DNA of 9,258 nt from Patescibacteria group bacterium (GCA_030917805.1 JAUPUA010000048.1:1-9258); one strand, 5' to 3'; positions 1 to 7,040 are shown, numbered from the stretch's first letter. The notes: generated by a model not told the origin, from the letters alone. Numbers and translations are program-made.

Positions 1-524
1 ATATTGCACTACTTCGTGGGATTAATGTTGGAGGGAACCGCAAGGTGGAAATGCCTCGTTTAAAGACTCTCTTTGAGAGTCTTGGCCACACAGATGTCAA
101 AACTTATATCAACTCTGGCAATGTCATCTTCTCATCTGCTGAGAAAGATCAAACTATACTCTGCGCGCAAATAGAGGAAGCGATAGAGTCTGAGTTTAGT
201 TTCACGGTCCCAACAATCATCAAGTCTGCCAATCAACTTAAAGCTATTGCAGAGGCTATTCCAAAAGAAGCTCAGAATAATCACGAGATGGAGTGCGACA
301 TCCTATTCTTATGGGACGAAGTTGATTCACCAGGTGTTCTAAAAGATCTAGATCCAAGAGAGGGGGCAGATGAAGTTAAATACGTACCAGGAGCTATAAT
401 TTGGTCGGTCAGCAAAGAGGAAATCAATAAAAGTAAGTTACTTAGGATTGTAGGAACTCCATTTTATAAAAGAGTAACCATCCGGAACTGTAACACCGTC
501 CGCAAACTTCTAAGTCTATTATAG
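1..524 (+). CDS. DUF1697 family protein, 5' end outside the window
   Basis: This is the 3' part of a DUF1697 gene, a widespread family of about 175-180 residues with no established biochemical role. The reading frame is open from base 3. The codons before the internal GTG at 45 encode IALLRGINVGGNRK, which is the conserved N-terminal signature of the family, so GTG 45 is an internal Val codon and the true start lies just left of the window. About 173 residues are visible, so only a handful are missing. Other family hallmarks are the TYINSGNVIFSS segment and the C-terminal TIRNCNTVRKLL segment. The gene stops with TAG at 522-524, and the next gene's promoter begins at the following base, so no terminator separates them. 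Family assignment is confident and the function is unknown. Confidence 0.9.
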   Translation, partial: IALLRGINVGGNRKVEMPRLKTLFESLGHTDVKTYINSGNVIFSSAEKDQTILCAQIEEAIESEFSFTVPTIIKSANQLKAIAEAIPKEAQNNHEMECDILFLWDEVDSPGVLKDLDPREGADEVKYVPGAIIWSVSKEEINKSKLLRIVGTPFYKRVTIRNCNTVRKLLSLL

Positions 525-553
525 TTGACAATCATAATCTTCTTTGCTATAAT
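525..553 (+). promoter_or_regulatory. Consensus sigma-70 promoter with extended -10
   Basis: TTGACA (525-530) and TATAAT (548-553) are both perfect consensus hexamers with the optimal 17-bp spacer. TGC directly before the -10 box gives an extended -10 as well. The expected transcription start is near 560, giving a leader of about 30-40 nt to the 591 or 600 start codon. The -35 box begins one base after the DUF1697 stop codon. Confidence 0.85.
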
Positions 554-590
554 GTCTCTTAAATAAGAGATTTTAAATTCAGGACGATAA

Positions 591-2897
591 TTGTTTCAAA
601 TGAGTAATATTGAAGGAAACGCTGGAAGCACGCCAAATGGCGGAGCCCATGGAGGTCACTTTAACCATCAGCAAAGGGAAGACATAGCCTGGAACCAATA
701 TCTTGATTCAAGAGCTAACCAGGGAGGACCAACTTTCAGAATGCCTGGCTGGGAGGTAGTAACCGAAGTGGTCGAGACCACTAAAACAGTTAACAACCAC
801 AGCATTACCTACAATGGCCTTCGATGGCTAAAGGGTGGGCCAAAGACTCATGCACTAATTCTAGCTGGCTCACTAACAGTTCAGGCAGTTTGGCATAACT
901 GGCACAACATCCCTAAGGTAGCTCAAGACGCAGTCGAAGAGACGCAGGGCGTAAAAGATGACATAGGAGACTACTTCCACGACGAGCACGTATCTGTTGA
1001 AGATATCCGCTTCACGGCTCCAGTTGTAGAGAAAGTCGCAGTTACGGTACCTGGCAAAGAGATCCAGCCAATTGAAGGTTTCTGTGCCAGCCCACTTGGC
1101 GAGACATCAATAGATACAGAATGTGCCAACAAAGCTTTGGATGAAGTAGAGTCCCTAGTAGCCTCAGGCTACAAACTAGACTCAGTTCAAGTTGAGGGCA
1201 TGGCCTCAGATGACTACGGCCCAGATGGTCTTAGCATACCTAATCTAGAAAACAACATCTACGCCTCAGCAAGAGCAGAGCAACTTTCTACTCTAGTCGA
1301 ATCCAGATTGGGTAAAAACGTTGAAACAACCTTCTCAGAGCAAATCCTAGAAGAAAATCTAGCTGAATTAATAAAAGAATCTGTTGTCAGATTTGGCTAT
1401 AACAGCCAAGATCAGGTAGAAAAAATCTACAAGAACCCAGATACAAGATCTAGTCTTCCACTAGGGCTCAAAGCCTTAATGGACATTCAAATAGGTCAAT
1501 CCGCCGGTACGCTTTACACTTTCAACCTTCAATCACCAGATGGTGAGCGAACAAAGCTAGTTATGGTCAGCCCACCAACTGTAGAAGTAGATGCTCAGGA
1601 GTATCTAGATGATGGCGAGCCAAAAGATAAGAACAAAGACTACCACCTAGATATGTGGCCACTTATCCCAATCATAATCCCACCACTCCCTTCCCTAAGG
1701 GTAGAGAAAACACCACGAACTGAGACCAAAATAAAACTTAAGAAGAGCCTAAAGAGGTTTGATGGTCAGCTACCAGATACAACATGGCTAGAGATGAGTT
1801 CAGAGGTACTAGATGAGCTAGAGGCCAACGGCGGTAAGGTAGGCAAAGATGCCTGGAGGTTCACTCGAAAATACATGTACCTTTTAGCACAAGACAGAGT
1901 TAAGCAATTCCAGTCCGTTAGCTTCAAAGATGCCAAAGGCAAAGACTCTGAAATACGAGCCGCATTTATAGACCACGTACCAAGTGAGGCAACACAAGAG
2001 TCCTTTTATAAGATACTAGAGCAATTAGCAGCACTAGAAGGCGGAGAGATCGCCAGCAAGCTCGGCTTGATTGCAGTTTACCCGTCAAAGAATGTCGGCC
2101 CTACTGCGAGCAAGAAGAAGATAGGAATGGGCATAGACGATCAGTACCGATCAGGAATTCTCGGTGTCGCGATACCAGTTCTTGGCTTAGTAGAGATGCA
2201 CATGCCAGAACAGCCTACAGAAGAGCAGCTCCACAAGATGTCAGCAGCATGGACCCTAGCCCACGAAGTCGCTGGTCACTTTACCGACATTAAGAAGAAG
2301 GGAGTCTCTATTAAGAAGGTATCTGGTTCAAGAAGGTACGCAAGCACCAATCCTTGGCTAGATAGAGCAAATCAAATGTTTAGCGAATTCAGACAAAACG
2401 GAGCTCGGTGGAGTGTTGTTCGAAGAATAGCCGACAAAAATAGCGAGAACTCAACTGAAATGAAATGGGAGACACAAACGGAACCGGGTATTGAAACGCA
2501 AATTCCAAGAGTAGACGGTGCTATAAGGGTAGAAAAGCATGGTTTCCCAACTCAATATTCTGCTACACAACCAGGTGAGCTATGGGCCGAGCTTGCTGCA
2601 GCAGTTGTAACTGGCGAAGAAATCCGCTTCTCAGAATCTGGCATACCTAAACCAAATAACCCAGAAGGAGACTTTGCAGAAGGCTACATTCCTAGTAAAG
2701 AGATGGTCGATGCCTTCTTGAAGCAAACCTCTGGAGACCCAATTAGTAACCTGGGACGTAACCTACAAAAAGGAGACCTGGCTTTCTCTTCTCTGGGCCA
2801 ATTCATTAAGTGGGCTAAAGATGCTGGCTACCCCGAGGACAGAATCAAACTACTTGCCCACACAGTAGGATCTCTCGGCAGCACAGCCACATCATAA
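591..2897 (+). CDS. Large protein with OmpA-like middle region and HEXXGH zincin-like C-terminal domain
   Basis: The product has 768 residues from TTG 591, or 765 from ATG 600. AGGA at 581-584 is 6 nt from the TTG but 15 nt from the ATG, so the TTG is slightly favoured. The first 50 residues are Gly/His/Asn-rich. Residues 87-101 form a weak hydrophobic stretch, and no clear signal peptide is seen. Residues about 165-310 resemble an OmpA-like fold: the strand VQVEGMAS, then an Asn and a helix with SARAEQL. A proline-rich hydrophobic stretch (356-369, WPLIPIIIPPLPSL) follows. The C-terminal part carries AHEVAGHFTD (His558, Glu559, His563) and YSATQPGELWAE (Glu663, Glu667). This pair resembles the metal-binding His-Glu-His and downstream Glu of zinc metallopeptidases, with HExxxH spacing. 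The zinc peptidase assignment is inferred; substrate and location are unknown. The gene is probably monocistronic under the 525-553 promoter. Confidence 0.8.
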   Translation: MFQMSNIEGNAGSTPNGGAHGGHFNHQQREDIAWNQYLDSRANQGGPTFRMPGWEVVTEVVETTKTVNNHSITYNGLRWLKGGPKTHALILAGSLTVQAVWHNWHNIPKVAQDAVEETQGVKDDIGDYFHDEHVSVEDIRFTAPVVEKVAVTVPGKEIQPIEGFCASPLGETSIDTECANKALDEVESLVASGYKLDSVQVEGMASDDYGPDGLSIPNLENNIYASARAEQLSTLVESRLGKNVETTFSEQILEENLAELIKESVVRFGYNSQDQVEKIYKNPDTRSSLPLGLKALMDIQIGQSAGTLYTFNLQSPDGERTKLVMVSPPTVEVDAQEYLDDGEPKDKNKDYHLDMWPLIPIIIPPLPSLRVEKTPRTETKIKLKKSLKRFDGQLPDTTWLEMSSEVLDELEANGGKVGKDAWRFTRKYMYLLAQDRVKQFQSVSFKDAKGKDSEIRAAFIDHVPSEATQESFYKILEQLAALEGGEIASKLGLIAVYPSKNVGPTASKKKIGMGIDDQYRSGILGVAIPVLGLVEMHMPEQPTEEQLHKMSAAWTLAHEVAGHFTDIKKKGVSIKKVSGSRRYASTNPWLDRANQMFSEFRQNGARWSVVRRIADKNSENSTEMKWETQTEPGIETQIPRVDGAIRVEKHGFPTQYSATQPGELWAELAAAVVTGEEIRFSESGIPKPNNPEGDFAEGYIPSKEMVDAFLKQTSGDPISNLGRNLQKGDLAFSSLGQFIKWAKDAGYPEDRIKLLAHTVGSLGSTATS

Positions 2898-2972
2898 TCT
2901 CATAATATTCTCTAACATCTCACAAAATAATCTAGACCTATAGCCTAGAAACTCAGATAAATTAACGGTGTA

Positions 2973-2999
2973 TTGGCACTCTTGCATTGTGAGTGCTAG
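2973..2999 (+). promoter_or_regulatory. CIRCE operator 1 (HrcA binding site)
   Basis: The inverted repeat has arms TTGGCACTC (2973-2981) and GAGTGCTAG (2991-2999) around a 9-nt spacer, which matches the CIRCE consensus TTAGCACTC-N9-GAGTGCTAA with one change in each arm. CIRCE is the target of the heat-shock repressor HrcA. The -35 box of the proposed dnaK promoter (TTGCAT) falls in its spacer, so bound repressor would block RNA polymerase. Confidence 0.9.
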
Positions 3000-3010
3000 T
3001 TTGTTATATT
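2982..3010 (+). promoter_or_regulatory. Probable dnaK promoter (P1)
   Basis: TTGCAT (2982-2987), a 17-bp spacer, and TATATT (3005-3010) preceded by TGT, an extended -10. The predicted start is near 3017, immediately before CIRCE operator 2, giving a leader of about 85 nt. The first CIRCE overlaps the -35 box and the second lies just downstream of the start point. Confidence 0.6.
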
Positions 3011-3021
3011 TTAAAGCATAG

Positions 3022-3048
3022 TTAGCACTTGCACAGATAGAGTGCTAA
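3022..3048 (+). promoter_or_regulatory. CIRCE operator 2 (HrcA binding site)
   Basis: Arms TTAGCACTT (3022-3030) and GAGTGCTAA (3040-3048) flank a 9-nt spacer. It matches the CIRCE consensus at all but one arm position and sits 49 bp downstream of operator 1, between the predicted transcription start and the dnaK start codon. In the mRNA it could also fold as a 5' leader hairpin, as proposed for CIRCE in other bacteria. Confidence 0.93.
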
Positions 3049-3058
3049 CATATAGAAT
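3029..3058 (+). promoter_or_regulatory. Possible second dnaK promoter (P2)
   Basis: TTGCAC (3029-3034) and TAGAAT (3053-3058) are 18 bp apart; TATAGA (3051-3056) at 16 bp is an alternative -10. As in P1, the -35-like box lies over the left arm/spacer of a CIRCE. The hexamers are weaker than P1 and this could be coincidental. Confidence 0.3.
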
Positions 3059-3100
3059 AATAAGTATCTCAAGAATTTAAGCAAAAAGGAGAAATAACCT

Positions 3101-5005
3101 ATGGGAAAAATAATTGGAATCGATCTAGGAACAACTAACAGTGCAATGGCTGTTGTGCAGTCTGGTAAACCAGTAATCATTACCAATAACGAAGGGAATC
3201 GAACTACACCTTCTGTTGTAGCGGTAAAAGGCAAAGACGGTAAAGAAGAACGCATTGTTGGGGCTTCTGCCGTTCGTCAGCGTGTAACTAACGCCGAAAA
3301 CACAATTTACGGTGTAAAGCGTCTAATTGGTCGTAAGTTTAGCGACAAAGAAGTTCAAAAAGATATTGACCTAATGCCATACAAGATTGTAAAGGCAGGA
3401 AATGGCGTAAAAGTCCAGATGTCCGGCAAAGATTATTCACCAGAAGAGATCTCTGCAATGACTCTATCTAAGCTTAAGGCTGACGCCGAGGCTTTCTTGG
3501 GTGAGCCAGTTACAGAGGCCGTCATTACAGTTCCAGCTTACTTCGACGACTCTCAGCGCCAGGCCACAAAAGACGCCGGTAAAATTGCAGGTCTTGAGGT
3601 GAAGCGTATTATTAACGAGCCAACCGCCGCAGCTCTTGCTTATGGTCTTGATAACAATAAAGAAGAAAAAGTAGCCGTCTTCGACCTTGGTGGGGGAACA
3701 TTCGATGTCTCAATTTTAGAACTAGGTGATGGTGTCTTTGAGGTTAAATCAACTAACGGTGATACTCACCTTGGTGGTGAAGATTTCGACCTACGTATTG
3801 TTAATCACTTTGTTGACGAGATCAAAAAGGAGCACTCTACAGATCTAACTAAGAACCCTACTGCCATGCAGCGGCTTAAAGAAGAAGCCGAAAAAGCTAA
3901 AAAGGAACTCTCAACTGCCCAAGCATTTGAGGTCAACCTCCCATTCTTAGATCAGGGTGCAGATGGCCCAATCAACTTCGAGTATAACTTTACTCGTGCC
4001 AAGCTCGAAGATCTTGTTAAAGATCTCATCGAAAAGACTGTAGAACCATGCAAGAAGGCTCTAAAAGACGCCAAACTAACAGGTACTAATATAGACGAGG
4101 TGATTCTTGTTGGTGGAATGACTAGAATGCCTGCGGTACAAGCTAAGGTTAAAGAGATCTTTGGCAAAGAGCCAAAGCAAGGTGTTAACCCAGATGAAGT
4201 TGTTGCCATGGGTGCGGCTATTCAGGGTGGGGTATTGCAAGGAGACGTTAAGGATGTTCTCTTGCTAGACGTAACACCACTTTCTCTAGGTATTGAAACC
4301 ATGGGCGGAGTCTCTACGAAGCTTATCGAAAGGAACACTACAGTTCCAACTTCAAAATCTGAGACCTTCTCTACTGCTGCTGATAATCAGCCCCAAGTGG
4401 AGATTCACGTATTGCAGGGTGAGCGCGAGATGGCCGAGGGCAACAAATCTTTAGGTAGGTTTGTTCTGGATGGAATTCCACCAGCTCCACGCGGTATCCC
4501 ACAAATTGAGGTTACCTTTAATATCGATGCAAACGGAATTCTAAACGTTACCGCCAAAGATAAGGGGACTTCTAAAGAACAAAGCATCACTATCCAAAAC
4601 TCTGGAAACCTTTCAAAAGATGACATCGAGAAGGCACAAAAAGAAGCTGAAGCTCATGCTGAGGAAGATAAGCAAAAGAAGGAGGCAGTTGAGGCTAAGA
4701 ATGGCCTAGAAAACGCCATCTATCAAGCTGAAAAAATGCCAGACGAAATGGGCGATAAGATCTCTGATGAGGATAAGGAAGAGATTAAAAAAGCCGTAGA
4801 AGCTGCTAAAGAAAAGAAGGATTCTGATGACAAAGAAGTACTTGAAGCAGCCGCCAAAGAACTACTCGAAAAGATTCAACCAATAGCTACTAAAATGTAC
4901 GAACAAGCTGCTAAAGAAGAATCTGAAAAAGAAGGTAAGTCATCAGAAGACAAGAAAGAAGAAGCACCAGAAGCTGAAGTAGTCGACGAAGACGAAAGTA
5001 GGTAG
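3101..5005 (+). CDS. dnaK: Hsp70 chaperone DnaK
   Basis: Full-length Hsp70 of 634 residues (E. coli DnaK has 638). This ATP-dependent chaperone binds exposed hydrophobic peptides in the cytoplasm and works with DnaJ and GrpE. Sequence hallmarks are [15 protein letters not shown] (ATP phosphate loop 1), [47 protein letters not shown], the interdomain linker [14 protein letters not shown], the substrate-binding beta domain with HVLQGERE and IPPAPRG, and a charged helical lid. The C-terminus is Glu/Lys-rich and ends VVDEDESR, so the EEVK-like ending of many bacterial DnaKs is absent. The start ATG is fixed by AAGGAG at 3086-3091, 9 nt upstream, and by the conserved first residues. No grpE, dnaJ or hrcA lies next to it. 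Two CIRCE operators upstream imply HrcA-controlled heat induction, and a hairpin follows the stop. Confidence 0.98.
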   Translation: MGKIIGIDLGTTNSAMAVVQSGKPVIITNNEGNRTTPSVVAVKGKDGKEERIVGASAVRQRVTNAENTIYGVKRLIGRKFSDKEVQKDIDLMPYKIVKAGNGVKVQMSGKDYSPEEISAMTLSKLKADAEAFLGEPVTEAVITVPAYFDDSQRQATKDAGKIAGLEVKRIINEPTAAALAYGLDNNKEEKVAVFDLGGGTFDVSILELGDGVFEVKSTNGDTHLGGEDFDLRIVNHFVDEIKKEHSTDLTKNPTAMQRLKEEAEKAKKELSTAQAFEVNLPFLDQGADGPINFEYNFTRAKLEDLVKDLIEKTVEPCKKALKDAKLTGTNIDEVILVGGMTRMPAVQAKVKEIFGKEPKQGVNPDEVVAMGAAIQGGVLQGDVKDVLLLDVTPLSLGIETMGGVSTKLIERNTTVPTSKSETFSTAADNQPQVEIHVLQGEREMAEGNKSLGRFVLDGIPPAPRGIPQIEVTFNIDANGILNVTAKDKGTSKEQSITIQNSGNLSKDDIEKAQKEAEAHAEEDKQKKEAVEAKNGLENAIYQAEKMPDEMGDKISDEDKEEIKKAVEAAKEKKDSDDKEVLEAAAKELLEKIQPIATKMYEQAAKEESEKEGKSSEDKKEEAPEAEVVDEDESR

Positions 5006-5017
5006 GTTGCTTTACTA

Positions 5018-5054
5018 AGAAATAGCTTGGTTTAAATTACCAAGCTATTTCTGT
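5018..5054 (+). terminator. Hairpin terminator after dnaK
   Basis: A perfect 14-bp stem (AGAAATAGCTTGGT at 5018-5031 paired with ACCAAGCTATTTCT at 5039-5052) encloses a 7-nt TTAAATT loop, starting 13 nt after the dnaK stop. The distal arm is T-rich (ATTTCTGTT), but there is no long clean T run after the stem, so efficiency is uncertain. It is the strongest hairpin noticed in the window. Confidence 0.75.
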
Positions 5055-5075
5055 TAAACTTAAAAGTCCATATTC

Positions 5076-5297
5076 ATGACTATTAATCCGAATCTAAACA
5101 GATCTGTACAAACTATCGAAGGAGAGACTTTTCATCTCGCTGGGGTAGCCATGCTGCTTGAACAATTGCATCACATCCCTACGTCCGTGCTAAAAAGAGT
5201 GGATGTTGGCAGATCACCAGTAGGCAGTATGGGGGCTTTTGCAACTAAAGATGATGGAGAAGAGGATGCGGAAGTCCTATTCTTTCCAGGAACTTAA
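5076..5297 (+). CDS. Small acidic hypothetical protein (73 aa)
   Basis: A 73-residue product that I do not recognise. The middle is amphipathic (FHLAGVAMLLEQLHHIPTSVLKRV), followed by a Gly/Ser/Ala stretch and an acidic patch (DDGEEDAE) before a hydrophobic end (VLFFPGT). There is no membrane segment, signal peptide or cysteine. The ATG lies 23 nt after the dnaK terminator hairpin and has no clear Shine-Dalgarno sequence. A weak extended -10-like element (TGT-TAAACT, 5052-5060) is upstream. The FMN reductase gene starts 26 nt downstream on the same strand, so the two may be co-transcribed. The frame is open and not antisense to a better gene, but its reality rests mainly on position and length. 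Confidence 0.5.
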   Translation: MTINPNLNRSVQTIEGETFHLAGVAMLLEQLHHIPTSVLKRVDVGRSPVGSMGAFATKDDGEEDAEVLFFPGT

Positions 5298-5323
5298 AAC
5301 AACCTAATTCAAAAGTAATTAAC

Positions 5324-5938
5324 ATGAAAATAACAATTATAAGCGGAAGTAGTAGAGATGAATCACAAAGTTTAAAAATAGCAAAATGGCTTAAAGAAAG
5401 GTTAGTATCTGAGCATAATATCTCAGACTTAAATCTTATAGATTTGAATGAGCTAAGCCTAACACTCAACCCAAATGAATTCTGGGGAGGCAAGACTGAA
5501 CCTGCTAAAGCTATGGCCGCAGAATATAAAAAGCTGGAAGAATCTGACGCAGTTATTGTTGTAACGCCAGAATGGGGCGGGGGGGCGGCTCCAGCACTAA
5601 GGCAATTCCTGTTGATGTCTGGCTACACGTTAGCTCATAAGCCAGTTTTAACAGTGGGTGTATCCTCAACAAGAACTGGGGGTATTCGTCCTATTGAAGA
5701 ACTTAAACATTCCACAAAAAACACTCGTATGCTAATCATCCCTGAACCACTTGTCATTAATGATGTTGAATCTGTATTTGGAGTAGCAGAAGGCAACGCA
5801 GCAAACGAAGAGCACCAAGCCTACCTTACTGGCAAAGCAGACTATTCTATAACTGTACTATTGGAGTACGCCAAAGCTCTCAAACAAGTACGCACATCTG
5901 GCAAGCTCAACTACGAAGACTTCGCCTTCGGAATGTAG
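5324..5938 (+). CDS. NADPH-dependent FMN reductase / flavodoxin-like protein
   Basis: A 204-residue protein with the flavodoxin-like fold of the NADPH-dependent FMN reductase family, which binds FMN and passes electrons from NAD(P)H to flavin, quinone or other acceptors in the cytoplasm. The N-terminus MKITIISGSSRDESQS has the first beta strand followed by the phosphate-binding loop (Gly8-Ser-Ser-Arg11). Residues 77-95 (VIVVTPEWGGGAAPALRQF) align with the family's TPEYNGSxPxxLKN flavin loop, with Trp in place of Tyr and a run of glycines. VLTVGVSSTRTGG (about 108-120) is the next strand and loop. The physiological substrate cannot be read from sequence. The ATG has no clear Shine-Dalgarno sequence. 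A seven-G run at 5579-5585 falls in the flavin-loop codons. The gene ends 11 nt before a convergent small gene. Confidence 0.88.
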   Translation: MKITIISGSSRDESQSLKIAKWLKERLVSEHNISDLNLIDLNELSLTLNPNEFWGGKTEPAKAMAAEYKKLEESDAVIVVTPEWGGGAAPALRQFLLMSGYTLAHKPVLTVGVSSTRTGGIRPIEELKHSTKNTRMLIIPEPLVINDVESVFGVAEGNAANEEHQAYLTGKADYSITVLLEYAKALKQVRTSGKLNYEDFAFGM

Positions 5939-5949
5939 AACTTTGGTTA

Positions 5950-6096
5950 TTAGGGTAGCAATATAGCTGCAACAACATCCTTTATTATGGGTACGGTCAC
6001 TTCATTGAAGGTTGTCACTAGAGCAATTACCCCACAGACTGTTGCGACCGCAACCCTATTTGGTTCTCTAGTTTCAATCTTTGATATTTCTGCCAT
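5950..6096 (-). CDS. Small membrane peptide (48 aa), last gene of the sortase cluster
   Basis: A 48-codon frame, ATG at 6096-6094 and TAA at 5952-5950, filling the otherwise empty gap between the FMN reductase and sortase genes. A short charged N-terminus (MAEISKIETREPNR) precedes a hydrophobic helix (residues 15-30, VAVATVCGVIALVTTF) and a second hydrophobic stretch ending VVAAILLP. This suggests a single-pass or hairpin membrane peptide. It starts 38 nt after the sortase stop on the same strand. Its tail (VTVPIIKDVVAAI) loosely resembles the end of the DUF5665 protein in the same cluster (DTVPLVQPVVDNL). There is no Shine-Dalgarno sequence. TGG-CATAAT (6111-6103) ends 6 nt before the ATG, so leaderless expression is possible. 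An in-frame TTG 18 nt upstream is an alternative start. Function unknown. Confidence 0.5.
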   Translation of the reverse strand: MAEISKIETREPNRVAVATVCGVIALVTTFNEVTVPIIKDVVAAILLP

Positions 6097-6134
6097 ACTA
6101 GGATTATGCCACAAGCTACTAAATTCAAAAAGCG

Positions 6135-6758
6135 CTAAAGTTTAACTAGTCTTGCACGAACCACAACTCTGCCATCTGCCTCACCTTTTAAAGTACATGT
6201 GTACAGTGTCATATATGGCTTCTCACCAATTGATAGTGGCTCCTCAATCTCGACTTGCTCAGGCTCAACATTAAAAATATCAAATATTTCATATTTATAT
6301 CTCTTGCCCTCAAAATCTACAAAAATACCATCTCCAACCGCTAATCTATCTGTGTTATAGAATGGGCTTTGAGCAATAGTCTCGGCTGGAGTCTTACCTG
6401 TCTTCCATCGATGAGCACTTACTATAAAATTACCACCAGTCAGTGGATCTCCACGTTCCGGGAATCTATGCCAAGTACCGCCGTCGTTCATAACTTCCGC
6501 CCCACCATTTTTTAAAGATGCATTAACACCTAGTTTAGGGATATACAGCCGATCGTTACCCTGCTCTGGCATAGAAGAGTTAACCACCTTCTTAATCTCG
6601 CCAGCTTTTAAATAAGGTACTAGTTTGGGTGCAAATACTAAACTTAGGATATATATACCCGCTAAAAGCATTAGGATCGGCACGGCTAAGCTAAGCCTTC
6701 TCTTCCACTTTTTTTGCTGCAGCCCACTTGACTGGACGGTATATACTTCTTTTTTCAT
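6135..6758 (-). CDS. Sortase (class D/E-like), membrane anchored
   Basis: A 207-residue cysteine transpeptidase that cleaves a C-terminal sorting motif on secreted proteins and joins them to the cell wall or to one another. A basic stretch (KKWKRR, 16-21) precedes one transmembrane helix (about 24-43), followed by the extracellular catalytic domain. The beginning of the sortase beta barrel is RLYIPKLGVNASL (70-82). Catalytic residues are His116 in FIVSAHR, Cys188 in LYTCT and the likely Arg197 in GRVVVRARL, so the active site is intact. The short Cys-Arg spacing and overall length fit class D/E rather than class A or B. The ATG lies 6 nt after the DUF5665 stop, with only weak ribosome-binding sequence, so translational coupling is likely. 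No protein with an obvious sorting signal is encoded in the window. Confidence 0.93.
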   Translation of the reverse strand: MKKEVYTVQSSGLQQKKWKRRLSLAVPILMLLAGIYILSLVFAPKLVPYLKAGEIKKVVNSSMPEQGNDRLYIPKLGVNASLKNGGAEVMNDGGTWHRFPERGDPLTGGNFIVSAHRWKTGKTPAETIAQSPFYNTDRLAVGDGIFVDFEGKRYKYEIFDIFNVEPEQVEIEEPLSIGEKPYMTLYTCTLKGEADGRVVVRARLVKL

Positions 6759-6764
6759 GCCTAT

Positions 6765-7019
6765 CTAGTTACCAGTAGATCTTTGTAAATTGTCTACGAC
6801 TGGCTGTACTAACGGAACGGTATCGATCGCGCTTAATGCCCAAATTACTAAAGCTACGACAACCGTACCACCAATAAATAACCCTAGTCCTTGAGCAACT
6901 CCTTTAAGAAGAGTAAATCGTAGGGTCTTCCATTTATTTATATAACCAATCTCATAGAACTCTTTTAACTTCTCACCCAGTTCCTGCAACTCTTTATCGC
7001 TCATTTCTTTCTTATCCAT
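6765..7019 (-). CDS. DUF5665 family small membrane protein
   Basis: An 84-residue protein. A charged amphipathic helix (MDKKEMSDKELQELGEKLKE) and a basic/aromatic stretch (NKWKTLRF, about 28-35) are followed by one or two close hydrophobic segments (about 41-65, including GLGLFIGGTVVVALVIWALS) and a short tail with TVPLVQPVVDNL. The order helix, positively charged aromatic patch, Gly-rich transmembrane helix and Pro-containing tail is that of DUF5665, a family of unknown function often found in Patescibacteria and Gram-positive bacteria. It starts 21 nt after the phosphatase stop and its own stop is 6 nt before the sortase ATG, so it belongs to the same transcript. No Shine-Dalgarno is evident. 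Family call from pattern recognition, moderate certainty. Confidence 0.75.
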   Translation of the reverse strand: MDKKEMSDKELQELGEKLKEFYEIGYINKWKTLRFTLLKGVAQGLGLFIGGTVVVALVIWALSAIDTVPLVQPVVDNLQRSTGN

Positions 7020-7040
7020 ATAAGCTTAAGTCTAACATAT

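Noticed and set aside
45..47. GTG as start of the DUF1697 gene
   Set aside because: Codons upstream in the same frame encode the conserved family N-terminus, so this is an internal Val codon.
2931..2949. Imperfect repeat TCTAG...CTAGA after the zincin-like gene as a terminator
   Set aside because: The stem is 5 bp with a large loop and no T run follows.
3022..3255. 77-residue minus-strand frame overlapping the start of dnaK
   Set aside because: It is antisense to dnaK and to CIRCE operator 2, with low-complexity hydrophobic content and no family match.
3952..4209. 85-residue minus-strand frame inside dnaK
   Set aside because: It is a shadow of the conserved dnaK coding sequence, with no ribosome-binding site or recognisable product.
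4405..4626. 73-residue minus-strand frame inside dnaK
   Set aside because: It is antisense to the conserved substrate-binding domain and has no independent support.
5245..5493. 82-residue minus-strand frame across the 73-aa gene and the FMN reductase gene
   Set aside because: It overlaps the conserved N-terminus of the FMN reductase, and its composition looks like antisense translation.
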